NCBI RefSeq assembly: GCF_954871325.1
Contig: NC_088776.1
Location: 1,619,985 to 1,683,984 of the forward strand
Source: Gordionus sp. m RMFG-2023
Taxonomy: Eukaryota > Nematomorpha > Gordioida > Chordodea > Parachordodidae
Direction: 5' to 3'
DNA: 64,000 nucleotides
The translations under genes and the position numbers were made by a program. Within the stretch, counting starts at the first letter, position 1, and each line of letters begins with the position of its first letter. Below the pieces are notes generated by a model. It made no database searches. It saw nothing but the letters and a program-made list of their open reading frames with translations, and had not been told where the DNA came from. Below are positions 53,801-60,140 of the stretch, piece by piece.

Positions 53801-56190
53801 TTTTTTTAAATAATTGTATAATTATTATATTAATATATCAGCATCATAAATCGGCATTGTTTTTTAATATTATTAATTTTTCAAATAATTTATCGTTCAA
53901 TGTTTGACGATTTGGTTTGTTAACTATATTAGCAAAGCTATAAATAATCGTTCAACGGGGGCAGAGGAGGGTAATATTGTGTTATATTTAATAAATATTT
54001 CTTTTAATTAATTTTATAAAGAAAATTATATTTTAAGCATATATGTAAAAATTAAAAAAAAATAAAGGTGGATTAAATATTGCTAAGTACTATTTATCAT
54101 ATAAAAATGATGCCCCAAAAATTTGGATTATATTTTGGCCTAGTATTCAAATTAACAACTCTTTTTTATCAACATTAGTTTTCTTATTCTTTTGATAGAT
54201 TTTTTGTATATCATTTTAATTTCAATATCAATCAATAATATAAAAATTTATTTTAAAATACTTCTAAATTTAGCAACAGTTATATATGGAATATGAAATG
54301 ATAATGAATATGATTATAAATGTGATTTATTATATAATTATATATTATACTTTTTAGATGCTTGAGAAAATTTTATGACGAGTCTGCAGAACCACTTATA
54401 GATTTGTGGCATTCTTTAGATTCTGTAGTAATTTTATTATGATCATGTTGAAGTACTTGAAAAAATTTCCCATTTAAAATACTTAATTTAAATTTATAGT
54501 TATATTTTTTGGTTGGAGAATCATTTGAAGACAAAGATAAACATATTATTCTATTTTCTTTAATAGACGGATATAAAACGATTCAAATAAAATATGGTAG
54601 TTATAATTGTTAGCAAATTGCTATATGACGACCAATGTTGTATATCATACATTACCTTAAAATACCTAATTTCTGATTAAATTTTTCATTTAAATTTTAA
54701 AACAATATCATTTTAAATTTTAATACTATTTAAATTAACTAATATAATTTTTTTTAAAGTATCTGTATCTTTTTGAATACAAAGTTGGTTAAGATACAAA
54801 TACTTTTAAATAATATGTATCTTAGATACTGGATACAACTGGTAGGAAAAAAAATAAATTTGGACAGATATTTATTTAAAAAAAACATATAATTAAATGA
54901 TATCAAAATATACCAATAAAAATATGAAACAGATACATTTTTATATCTAGATACAGTATATATATATATATATAAAGTCTGATTTATTTTACTTTGCAAT
55001 TTACCTATGAAAATTCAATATAAATAAAATTATTTTGATAATTATTTTAAAATTTATTTAACTCATTCTTTTGGTTTGTTTATATTAAGTTTTCATTTTA
55101 ATTCCTTATATATAAATATTTTCCACCAGATGGCACATTTAAATCAAAATTAAAATTGCTAAATCATGAGCAAAATGACAAATACAAGTTTGTCTTTTTT
55201 TATAAATAAATATTTCTTTACAATAATAAAATATCTTTATATCAGCCCTTAAGTATGGTAAAACAAAATTAATGCATCACTAATATGAGTTTCCTTATGC
55301 AATCTTAAAAAAATCGCCACATTTATATTTTTTAAATTAGTCATTTAAATTTATAAAAATGAGTCATCTAACACATTTTATAAAAATACCTTGTAACTAA
55401 ATCCCCAGTTTTGTTTTGATCATGAAATTGTAGGTCCTTCTCCAGTAAGGATGAGAAAAGATCTATTCTAATGTGGGATGAAAGGTTTTCTCCAAATTTG
55501 GTCAAAGAAAAGATATGACTAAATGTTAAGTAGGCCTATATAAGCATATTATTGAAAATTTGGTCATATATCAATAAAAGAATAGTTAATATACATTTAC
55601 TAATAAATAAATAAATAAATATGTTCTAAGAATAGATAGCTAACTAAATTTATTATGATTATAAAAAAATTAAACTATATTTCATAATATATATTTATTA
55701 ATTTAGTATCTACTTGTAACCCATATAGATATAGAAGATGCTTTATTGGCACTGTGATAACATTTAAGTATTCCTTCAAAGATAGAGAATTTGATGAATT
55801 TATTATATTAATTAACTGACCAAAATAGGTTGGCAGAATAATATTTATGATTGCCACTAATATACCACTCTAAATATGAAAATTTTAATAATATAAGGTT
55901 TTATATACCAATATAGTTAATGCCAACCAAATTAAATCCTTTTTAAGGTAATGTAATAAAAAGTATCTATGCTCGGTTTCAAAATTTGTGATAGAATTTT
56001 TTGAGAATTCACAGATATTTTGACAATCAGCTAAACAAAATAACCTCGTACTTAATTTAGGCAATAATAGAATTGGAGATATATAGATTGTATATTTTAC
56101 TACATTTAATTTTTTATTATTATGTGTACTTTTAATGAAATAACGCACCGAAAATTTTAAAATATTTCGGCAATGTGTTACAAAGAACAT
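25667..56190 (-). CDS. ABCB8: ABCB8-like mitochondrial ABC half-transporter, whole gene span
   Basis: Eleven exons spread over 30.5 kb encode about 760 residues (human ABCB8 is about 735). Order: basic N-terminus with no acidic residue in the first 50 (a likely mitochondrial presequence), six membrane helices, then one nucleotide-binding domain. Diagnostic matches to ABCB8 include [43 protein letters not shown] and [12 protein letters not shown]. Known ABCB8 is an inner-membrane ATP-driven exporter that works as a dimer and is linked to iron/mitoKATP biology; substrate here is inferred. All adjacent exons agree in splice phase and have GT-AG borders. Introns carry LINE, LTR and piggyBac insertions. 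The start is the ATG at 56190, 564 bp from the divergent gene's ATG. Confidence 0.92.
26381..26533 (-). CDS. ABCB8: ABCB8-like exon 10: signature and Walker B
   Basis: It reads [20 protein letters not shown], then NLSGGQKQR (ABC signature LSGGQ), [12 protein letters not shown] and IIVLDEAT (Walker B with catalytic Glu). The donor is CTACTAG|GTAACG and the acceptor is probably TTTCAAAAG|AGAT. The usual VGERG before the signature is replaced by LSERG. It joins exon 11 in phase 2. Confidence 0.93.
26767..26836. repeat. Dispersed repeat, copy in intron 9
   Basis: AACAGCTGT followed by CCACT-TTAGAA-AACTAAGAGT and CCCCTAAC-ATAAA-GGTGGGAGATAT. The same 70-bp sequence recurs at 30196-30263 in intron 6. 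Part of an unidentified repeat family, perhaps LINE- or SINE-derived. Confidence 0.55.
27445..27740 (-). CDS. ABCB8: ABCB8-like exon 9: post-Q-loop and helical subdomain with an insertion
   Basis: It starts [20 protein letters not shown], matching human EPVLFGTTIMENIRFGKLEA directly after the Q-loop. The next part, [18 protein letters not shown], matches the first helix of the alpha subdomain. About 60 further residues (from [11 protein letters not shown] to AGPSLEK) have no counterpart in ABCB8 at this site. They are charged, predicted helical and GC-rich like the rest of the exon, so they look genuinely coding. The acceptor AATAATAAG|GAC is clear. The donor is ambiguous: GGAAAA|GTTTTT (used here, gives the right phase) or GCTG|GTCCGA. 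Confidence 0.85.
28439..28572 (-). CDS. ABCB8: ABCB8-like exon 8: Walker A end to Q-loop
   Basis: It continues the split Walker A glycine (G|GC) into [37 protein letters not shown] and VIGIIDQ, ending on the Q-loop glutamine. The acceptor is TGTAAAAG|GC and the donor GATCAA|GTGAGT. 134 bp, entering in phase 1 and leaving in phase 0, consistent with both neighbours. Confidence 0.95.
29562..29738 (-). CDS. ABCB8: ABCB8-like exon 7: start of nucleotide-binding domain and Walker A
   Basis: It reads [59 protein letters not shown]. The aromatic A-loop is Tyr in FAYPSNP, and Walker A is GHNGSG|KTT, split by the intron after GGATCCG. The donor G|GTTAGA and acceptor CCTTCGAAG|CG are good. Next to it in intron 6 is a CTTT microsatellite. 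Confidence 0.95.
29780..29861. repeat. (CTTT)n microsatellite
   Basis: CTTT repeats with one ATCT interruption, just upstream (in transcription) of ABCB8 exon 7. They form part of a pyrimidine-rich stretch on the plus strand. Confidence 0.95.
30196..30263. repeat. Dispersed repeat, copy in intron 6
   Basis: About 85% like 26767-26836 by eye, same orientation. Both copies lie in introns of the same gene. Confidence 0.55.
30264..31060. other. Intron 6 segment without recognised element
   Basis: Part of ABCB8 intron 6. A TAGTGTTGTCAAAAATCC start near 30784 hints at another hAT-type MITE end. Nothing else was recognised. Confidence 0.3.
31061..31130 (-). other. Degenerate tRNA-like sequence
   Basis: On the minus strand it has an exact pol III B box, GGTTCGAATCC, at the expected distance from an A-box-like GGCTAGGTGGAAG and an anticodon-loop-like TTTGGAA (would be TGG, Pro). 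The acceptor and anticodon stems do not pair well, so it is a decayed tRNA gene or the head of a tRNA-derived SINE rather than a working tRNA. It lies inside an intron. Confidence 0.35.
31799..32166. repeat. Left terminal repeat of the small LTR element
   Basis: 368 bp. It matches the right repeat closely except for one extra internal segment of about 60 bp. Confidence 0.65.
33337..33646. repeat. Right terminal repeat of the small LTR element
   Basis: 310 bp. It begins TGTTGCATGTGCGC and is followed by the TTTAT target duplication. Confidence 0.65.
33860..34870 (+). mobile_element. LINE-like fragment (APE endonuclease start), copy 1
   Basis: The segment around 33880-34070 matches 38395-38510: AGATGGCGC, AATCAAAAAA, then a stretch encoding the equivalent of [14 protein letters not shown], the APE endonuclease opening motif of non-LTR retrotransposons. 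Downstream a 124-codon frame (34147-34518) and a tail at 34515-34870 follow. The tail is related to 59516-59870. Heavily degraded and without an intact ORF. The LTR element at 34885 begins right after it. Confidence 0.45.
34885..35293 (+). repeat. Left LTR of the gag/protease element
   Basis: 409 bp. It starts TGTTGTACTTTTG, ends AGTAGTATTGTCA and closely matches 37924-38335. Confidence 0.8.
35580..36669 (+). pseudogene. Gag-like region with CCHC zinc knuckles (fossil)
   Basis: Asn/Lys/Ile-rich coding-like sequence. It holds repeated (D)ISEDI segments near the start and, towards the end, two nucleic-acid-binding knuckles: [14 protein letters not shown] and [14 protein letters not shown] (C-x2-C-x4-H-x4-C). 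This is the nucleocapsid signature of LTR elements. It is not intact. Confidence 0.7.
36754..37305 (+). pseudogene. Retropepsin-like protease region (fossil)
   Basis: It contains [12 protein letters not shown], an aspartic-protease-like active-site motif (family consensus D-T/S-G-A followed by S-x-I/V), preceded by a hydrophobic beta-strand-like [10 protein letters not shown]. The region is short and is followed directly by non-coding DNA rather than a polymerase. Confidence 0.65.
37924..38335 (+). repeat. Right LTR of the gag/protease element
   Basis: 412 bp. It matches the left LTR and is preceded by a purine-rich tract and followed by AATGT. Confidence 0.8.
38370..40025 (+). mobile_element. 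LINE-like element (APE endonuclease), copy 2
   Basis: In order it shows pieces of an APE-type endonuclease: NGIKKN, then [51 protein letters not shown], and [20 protein letters not shown] followed by [12 protein letters not shown] (compare the ID-I and SDH(H/Y)LV motifs). The frames shift repeatedly, so it is dead. From 38804 to 40025 it is almost identical to 60141-61361. No reverse transcriptase domain was recognised. It sits in ABCB8 intron 6, 100 bp from exon 6. Confidence 0.6.
40127..40322 (-). CDS. ABCB8: ABCB8-like exon 6: last membrane helix and linker to the NBD
   Basis: It encodes [54 protein letters not shown], aligning with human GGDLMSFLVASQTVQRSMANLS and GARVFEYM. The Ser-rich loop before it is somewhat longer than in human. 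The acceptor CACGTAG|CTA is firm. The donor is probably TTAGAAA|GTATCA (phase 1); TATCC|GTGCTT would also keep phase. It lies between intron 5 (piggyBac pair) and intron 6 (LTR and LINE elements). Confidence 0.92.
40522..43369 (+). mobile_element. piggyBac element, copy A
   Basis: 2848 bp in ABCB8 intron 5. The left end CCCGTTAATGG follows TGAA (a mutated TTAA) and the right end CCATTAATGGG is followed by TTAA at 43370-43373, the piggyBac target site. Copies of the palindrome GGTGCATATATGCACC (or one-base variants) lie at about 40539, 40879 and 43224, each next to a GTTAAC motif. It encodes a frame-shifted transposase (41381-43109). Nearly identical to copy B, in the opposite direction. Confidence 0.92.
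41381..43109 (+). pseudogene. piggyBac transposase, copy A (frame-shifted)
   Basis: About 560-570 residues in the ancestral frame. It starts [19 protein letters not shown] and an acidic stretch. The DDE-type core is visible: Asp of the [11 protein letters not shown] site (codon overlaps the break near 42130), [12 protein letters not shown], and the third Asp pair in [10 protein letters not shown], followed by [12 protein letters not shown]. The C-terminus is a Cys-rich zinc finger ([15 protein letters not shown] and HIKCFKDFH). Versus copy B it has a 2-nt gain near 41550, an indel near 42112 and a 2-nt loss near 42586. It also carries C for G in M(G)GVDL. Not functional. Confidence 0.9.
43374..44044. 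other. Intron 5 DNA between the two piggyBac copies
   Basis: About 670 bp of non-repeat, moderately AT-rich intron sequence between the 3' ends of copies A and B. No gene or element recognised. Confidence 0.45.
44310..46981 (-). pseudogene. piggyBac transposase, copy B (interrupted)
   Basis: The N-terminal 169 codons are open (46981-46472), then a 2-nt change shifts the frame near 46472. The foldback insertion (45420-46358) separates LKYNI from HLADN. The segment 45411-44809 is open and carries [15 protein letters not shown] and [12 protein letters not shown]. An extra T near 44870 shifts the frame again before the last segment (44867-44310), with [24 protein letters not shown] and the C-terminal finger. 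In T. ni piggyBac these aspartates form the catalytic set. Confidence 0.9.
45420..46358. mobile_element. Foldback element inserted in piggyBac copy B
   Basis: 939 bp with near-perfect inverted arms of about 340 bp (45420-45757 and 46019-46358) around a 261-bp centre. The ends are TTTCATATTTGTAATTT and its inverse. The 5-bp target duplication GATAT lies at 45415-45419 and 46359-46363, confirmed by the uninterrupted site in copy A. Each arm includes the small hairpin GAGTATCGC...GCGATACTC. No ORF of note. The superfamily is unknown. Confidence 0.9.
48236..48435. mobile_element. hAT-like element fragment with AACCCGG repeats
   Basis: Next to exon 5. It ends GGCACAGCCCCTAA (inverse TTAGGGGCTGTGCC, a hAT-like terminus). 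It contains three tandem ATTATCGGTAAAACCCGG and TTCTCGACCCGGGTTTTAAA units that are mutually complementary, and a GGATCGGGCC-like motif. The left border is unclear. Confidence 0.5.
48479..48706 (-). CDS. ABCB8: ABCB8-like exon 5: coupling region and membrane helix 5
   Basis: 228 bp, phase 0 at both ends. It reads [81 protein letters not shown](K/R)SF and the [10 protein letters not shown] motif are strongly characteristic of ABCB8. The acceptor is ATGTATAG|CTA and the donor CTATTG|GTGCAT. It is GC-richer (about half) than the surrounding introns. Confidence 0.95.
49628..49844 (-). CDS. ABCB8: ABCB8-like exon 4: membrane helices 3 and 4
   Basis: It encodes [76 protein letters not shown] is the (S)RLTTD element that starts the cytosolic extension of helix 3. 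The acceptor is TTTTTATTAG|A and the donor GATAAG|GTATTT. It enters in phase 2, completing the Arg codon begun in exon 3. Confidence 0.95.
50937..51079. mobile_element. hAT-type MITE (AGTGTTGTTAAA family) with 8-bp TSD
   Basis: TAGTGTTGTTAAAT to TTTAACAACACTA, flanked on both sides by CATTAAAT. The 8-bp duplication places this family in the hAT superfamily. It sits at the centre of the large foldback element. Confidence 0.85.
51686..52287. mobile_element. hAT-like non-autonomous element with TATCGGATCGG motifs
   Basis: Left end GAAAGCTGTGCCAATATT; right end GGATCGGCAGAGCCCTA, whose inverse TAGGGCTCTGCCGATCC has the same style. Both ends carry ATCGGATCGG(G/T)-type motifs in opposite orientation around an AT-rich core with a 14-base poly-G run (52184-52197). 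It sits in the right arm of the large foldback element, breaking its symmetry. Confidence 0.6.
52403..53518. other. Intron 3 segment, nothing recognised
   Basis: Very AT-rich. No element borders or exon signals recognised. Confidence 0.4.
53519..54960. mobile_element. hAT-like element with GATACAGATAC motifs (borders approximate)
   Basis: It begins CAGGGTTGGGCAAATTTTC, a classic hAT-type terminus, followed by GGATACAGATACTTTGTATC-like motifs. Matching motifs in the other orientation (TACAAAGTTGGTTAAGATAC, TCTTAGATACTGGATAC) occur at 54770-54840. The 1.1 kb between is AT-rich with no transposase frame. The right terminus was not pinned down. Confidence 0.5.
55390..55535 (-). CDS. ABCB8: ABCB8-like exon 3: membrane helix 2 and KTG motif
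   Basis: It reads [48 protein letters not shown](R), matching human LTFGYLVLLSHVGERM, DMRRALFSSLLRQD and NKTGQLVSR. The acceptor is TTATATAG|GCC; the donor ACAAG|GTATTT leaves AG, so that exon 4's A completes Arg. The 5.5-kb intron to exon 4 holds a large foldback element and hAT-like pieces. Confidence 0.93.
55714..55869 (-). CDS. ABCB8: ABCB8-like exon 2: membrane helix 1
   Basis: It reads [52 protein letters not shown], matching human ALVNVQIPLLLGQLVEVV and LLILYGVQ. 156 bp, phase 0 on both sides, acceptor ATATTTAG|AGT and donor TTACAA|GTAGAT. The codons are very AT-rich compared with exons 4-8. Confidence 0.92.
55909..56190 (-). CDS. ABCB8: ABCB8-like exon 1: presequence and start of helix 1
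   Basis: 94 codons from ATG at 56190. The first 50 residues ([28 protein letters not shown] and onward) contain many Lys/Arg/His and no Asp/Glu, fitting a mitochondrial targeting sequence. The exon ends [15 protein letters not shown], equivalent to the start of helix 1. The donor is ATATTG|GTATAT. No better upstream start was found in frame. TGACGTCA lies 23 bp upstream. Confidence 0.87.
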
Positions 56191-56754
56191 GTTTTATATT
56201 ATCGAAATTTTTTGACGTCAATCAAAATCATTTCTTAAATTTATAAAGTATTTAGATCTATCCTAATTTTGCTGGATAATCATTCTTTTTGTATCAAAAA
56301 TCTTTACGAATTCGTATATCACCCAATAATTCCTTGTATTAAACTCTACAGCTTTATATATTCCTCTATATATGCATAGATGATTTGTGGAGCCTTAAAA
56401 TAATGATATATTATCTTTAATTTAATGAAAAGATTAAGGTTTAAGTTTAATACTTATGATACGAATAATTTAAAATATTTACATAAATTGGAGCATTTAC
56501 AACCAATTTTGAATATTTATGACTAATTTAAAATATTTGCTAATACAAATGATTTTTTATTTTTTAAAATAAATTATGATAGTCTTACCTACCCAAAGAA
56601 GTTATAATAAAGTATTCAACTTAAATATTACATGTAATAAATATATTAAATTATTTATAACCTGACATTATTTACACACGTCATAGGTTGTTAATCATCA
56701 GGATTTATGCAAAGATAAATTCATTTTTTTTTTAAAACGAAATTTAAATTTAAA
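56191..56754. promoter_or_regulatory. Shared intergenic promoter region of two divergent genes
   Basis: 564 bp separate the ABCB8-like ATG (minus strand) and the DSN1-like ATG (plus strand). No repeats were recognised. TGACGTCA, the palindromic CRE/ATF-CREB site, is at 56213-56220, 23 bp upstream of the ABCB8 start codon. Function as a bidirectional promoter is inferred from the head-to-head layout. Confidence 0.5.
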
Positions 56755-58205
56755 ATGGATCAAGTCAAACGTTTAAAAAAAGGAAGACGGTCAACTTTTG
56801 GAGAGAAAAATAATTCAGAAGGTATTATTTTTAATTAAAATTTATGTTAAAATTCGCAAACCTTTTTTAAAATTATTTTTAGATATACTCTAAATCTTTT
56901 TTTTATATATAATTAAAAGATTTGCTTGTGCTGGCCCATCGAGCATTTCATACTTCAACAGATCAAATTGAAAGCATTTATAATATTAATATTCCTTTGG
57001 AAATTAAAAAAAGTATCTATTATAATATAAATATGTGAATAATTTTTTTTTATAGTCACCTTAACTGATATTTTACATGCAAATGAAACAGATCCAGTTG
57101 AAAAGTATTGTATATTGTTTAATAAAGCCATGTATTTATTTTAGAAAAGCAGAAAAAAAATATGCAGAATATAAAGGATATATAAACATAATTGAAAGTT
57201 ATATAAAAAAATTAAAAACTGAGAGTAATGAATTAAATGATCTCTATAGAAATGCATTAGAAAATTTTAAAAAGTAATTACATTTTTTTGTCATTTACAT
57301 TAGCTCTTTATTTATATAAGTCTATGTCTAAAATCTTTTAATACCTTATAAAAAAAGATGAAATAACCCTTTTAAAGAAAAAATAAAAAATACAACCAAA
57401 TATTTGCCTGTAAAATTACCAAAACCTCATCATTATGGTTCTTTAGAGTTTTAAAACTTTTAAATTGTAATTTAAAAAAAAAGACCTTGGACACAACCTA
57501 AAATTCTTTTGCATTGATATTAATTTTTTACATATTATAAAGTTATTTGATTAACATATGTTTTTTTATTTAGAAAACAAATCAAAGAATTAAATATAGA
57601 TTTGGCTCCTTACAATGAATTAATAGATGATGTTGAAAAATGCCAAGATAAACTTAATGATTTCAAGAGAACAACAAGTATTAAGGTAAATTATAAGTTT
57701 GATAGCAATATATATAAATTTATATACCTAGTTTATCAAATCAGAAACCATAAAGGCAAATACAATAATTAATAAAAGAGATAAACCGATTCAATTGGAA
57801 TTATCATTGAAAAAATCAAATTATTGCTTTAAGCCATATATTAATTTATTATGTGAAGAATAATCAAAATAGATCAAATAAATTATTTATATATATATAT
57901 TAAATACAAATATTTATTAAACATAATTATAAGAAGATAACAATTAGTTTATTATATATATATTGAATATAAATATTTATTGAACACAATTAGTCTGTTT
58001 ACTTTCCCTTATTAGATTTTTTAAAATTTATATTTATTTAAAATTATTAATCATCGTTTTTATTATAAAATATATTATAACAATATTAGAAAAATACATT
58101 AAATATTTAGGAAATATTATTACCCTCACTGTAAAATTAATTGCAATCTACATAGGCAAATCAGAACTTGAATTCATGAATCAGGTCATAGAGATGTCTG
58201 GGTAA
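56755..58205 (+). CDS. Small coiled-coil protein, DSN1-like N-terminus (7 exons)
   Basis: Exons: 56755-56821, 56920-57012, 57056-57104, 57145-57273, 57574-57685, 57732-57852, 58156-58205 (TAA). All junctions are GT-AG and in phase, giving 206 residues; three introns are only 40-46 bp. The N-terminus MDQVKRLKKGRRSTFGEK, then LLVLAHRAF, then YNINIPLEIKKITLTDIL recalls the Dsn1/Mis13 layout G(K/R)RxSxxG...LVxxPH...Y..I...LP..R...LL. The middle (AEKKYAEYKGYINIIESYIK, KLKTESNELNDLYRNALENF) and next exon (KELNIDLAPYNELIDDVEKC) are predicted coiled coil. Known Dsn1 is a Mis12-complex kinetochore subunit; the identity here is tentative. If the last donor is skipped, translation ends at 57863 (LLCEE). 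Confidence 0.7.
57853..58155 (+). other. Optional last intron of the DSN1-like gene
   Basis: Removing GTGAAG...ACATAG joins TTATTAT to GCAAATCAG in phase 1 and adds KSELEFMNQVIEMSG before a TAA. If it is kept, the protein stops after two more Glu codons at 57863. Both forms use valid signals, so alternative C-termini are possible. Confidence 0.45.
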
Positions 58206-58775
58206 GGGTTAATTAAAAGTTTTGTTTTAATTTTATTCATATACAATTTTTCATTAATTAAAATTATGTAAATTAAATCTGTTGGAAAATCAAAATTGAA
58301 TTTACTGGGCATATTTTCACGTTTCTTTTTACCCTTTAAAATAATTTCCAAAATACAGCCAAAATTGTTCAATTATAATTAGGGATTCACCAATATATTT
58401 TTTTTATAGGATCAGGCCAATTATTCCTTTTTTTGAAATATAGGTTATTGGCCAATATTATTAAAACTTCTGATTTAAATAATAATAGTAACAAGATGAC
58501 TTAATTTAAAAATTTTGCAGCATTGATATTTAAATTTTTTTAAGAATTATATTTATTAAAGTTTAAAAATTTTTATATTATAAAAATGAACTGATAAACA
58601 ATCATAAATTTTCTAAAAATAAAATAATGAATAACGTAATTTATTTAAAAAATAAATAATTTTAAAAAATGGTAACAATTTACATTGATCATGAAATAGA
58701 TGATGGGATATTCTCCTGACATAAAAACTTTAGGATCAAAAAAAAGATTACAAAATTTTACTATATAAATCAAAG

Positions 58776-58990
58776 ACCCGTAGGTCCAGCCCTAAGCCCA
58801 GTTGGATACATGGGCCGGACCTTATTTTTTAGAAAAAAATAACCCTGGCTGGGCCGTATATTTAAAATCTCCATTATTGGCTATAAAAATTAAATATGAA
58901 TATAATATATTTTTTAAAAAAAAAATCAGGACTGGGCCTGAAAAAGTATCACCCAAAAAAAATTTTTGTTAAAAAAATATTCCGGACCAT
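58776..58990. mobile_element. Putative hAT-like element with GGGCC(G/T)GG motifs
   Basis: GTAGGTCCAGCCCTAAGCCC opens it, with GGGCCGGACC and CTGGGCCG inside and GGACTGGGCCTGAAAAAG and TTCCGGACCATG at the right. The short G/C motifs are inversely repeated about an AT-rich core. It is built like the elements at 10303 and 51686. Borders are approximate. Confidence 0.4.
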
Positions 58991-59259
58991 GAAAATGGTG
59001 CCTCAGCAGGTCACCGATATAAATAAATGCTTTATAATCTACATATATTTTTAGATTGATGAATATAACTGAATAAAATAAGCCTAAAAAAATAATGCCC
59101 CAATTAAAATTTGATAGCAATATGGACCTTTGTTTTTATCAGATGATGTATTAATATTATATTTAACTTTATATTCAATTATGTATTTCCTTAAATTTTT
59201 TTAATAGAGTTGTTGTATTTATGTTATATGAAGTTAGATAATTGTTCAAAGAATTCCAT

Positions 59260-59385
59260 TATAAATAATTTCGAATAATTCGAATTGAATAATAAAAATT
59301 TAACTATTCGACGAATACTCTTATATTCGATATGTTATCCGTCCGTATTCGTTCGAATATCGGATAACAATTAATTCGTTTTAGG
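59260..59385. repeat. ATTCGAATAATTCG-type palindromic patch
   Basis: Iterated TTCGAATA/TATTCGAA motifs in both orientations, similar to 24680-24760. Probably another low-complexity, hAT-like non-autonomous element. Confidence 0.4.
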
Positions 59386-59515
59386 CCTACTTGCTAATAA
59401 ATTTACGATTTTGTAATTATAAAATCATTTTATTTTATTTTGAAATTTAAAAAAAAGTACGCATAAAATATAGTTTTCAAAAATAATTAAAATTTTTAAA
59501 TTATCGACAATAGAG

Positions 59516-59870
59516 ACTGGTTATTGAAGAAAATTTTGGTGCAGAAACTTATTGACAAAGTAATTTCCCTGTAAAATGAATATAGTAGGGAATTTCCCTT
59601 TGTAAATATTAGCAAAATATTTTAATCTCTATAAAAAAAAATAACACAGGGTATTAATTTCATTGTAAGCGATGCCAGAAAGTTTTATCATCAAACAAGA
59701 CTATTTAACTTGAGAAAACATTTAAAAAATAATATATCCAAATTTAACATCTATGTGTATCCTTAATCTTTAAGATAATATTTGAATCAAATCAGATTGT
59801 TCTAGATTAATTTACGTGGAAAGTTGATTTTCTGGTCCGGTCTAAACATGACATGTTTCAACAGGCCATA
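59516..59870. repeat. Dispersed repeat related to 34515-34860
   Basis: Shared blocks in the same order: ATTGAAGA-AATTTTGGT, GACA-AAAGTAAT, CCCTG-AAAATGA, TTTTATCATCAAA, and TTTACGTG-AAAGTTGATTTTCT. About 75% alike by eye. Possibly the 3' part of the same LINE, since both copies lie near LINE-like sequence. Confidence 0.5.
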
Positions 59871-60140
59871 GTAAGAATTATATTATAAATTTTAAAAAAA
59901 ATTTACACCAAATAATTAATAATAAACATCTCATTTTACCATTAGACTCATCTATTTAATGATAATATTTTATAAATTATTAATTTGATGTTAAACATAG
60001 CTGCTATTGTTCACCCTAGTTTCAAGTTGAATTGGCCATGAATTAATTTGATTCAATCTAAAGGGCAACTTGATACTAATGTTAACGTTAAATAAATCTA
60101 TACCAAGCCAGGATACTCCTAACCAAATCAAAAACGCCAC

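Noticed and set aside
49845-55389. Possible assembly misjoin between ABCB8 exons 3 and 4, because composition changes
   Set aside because: Splice phases and the split Arg codon agree, and the protein continues exactly as in ABCB8; left as a low-interest composition note.
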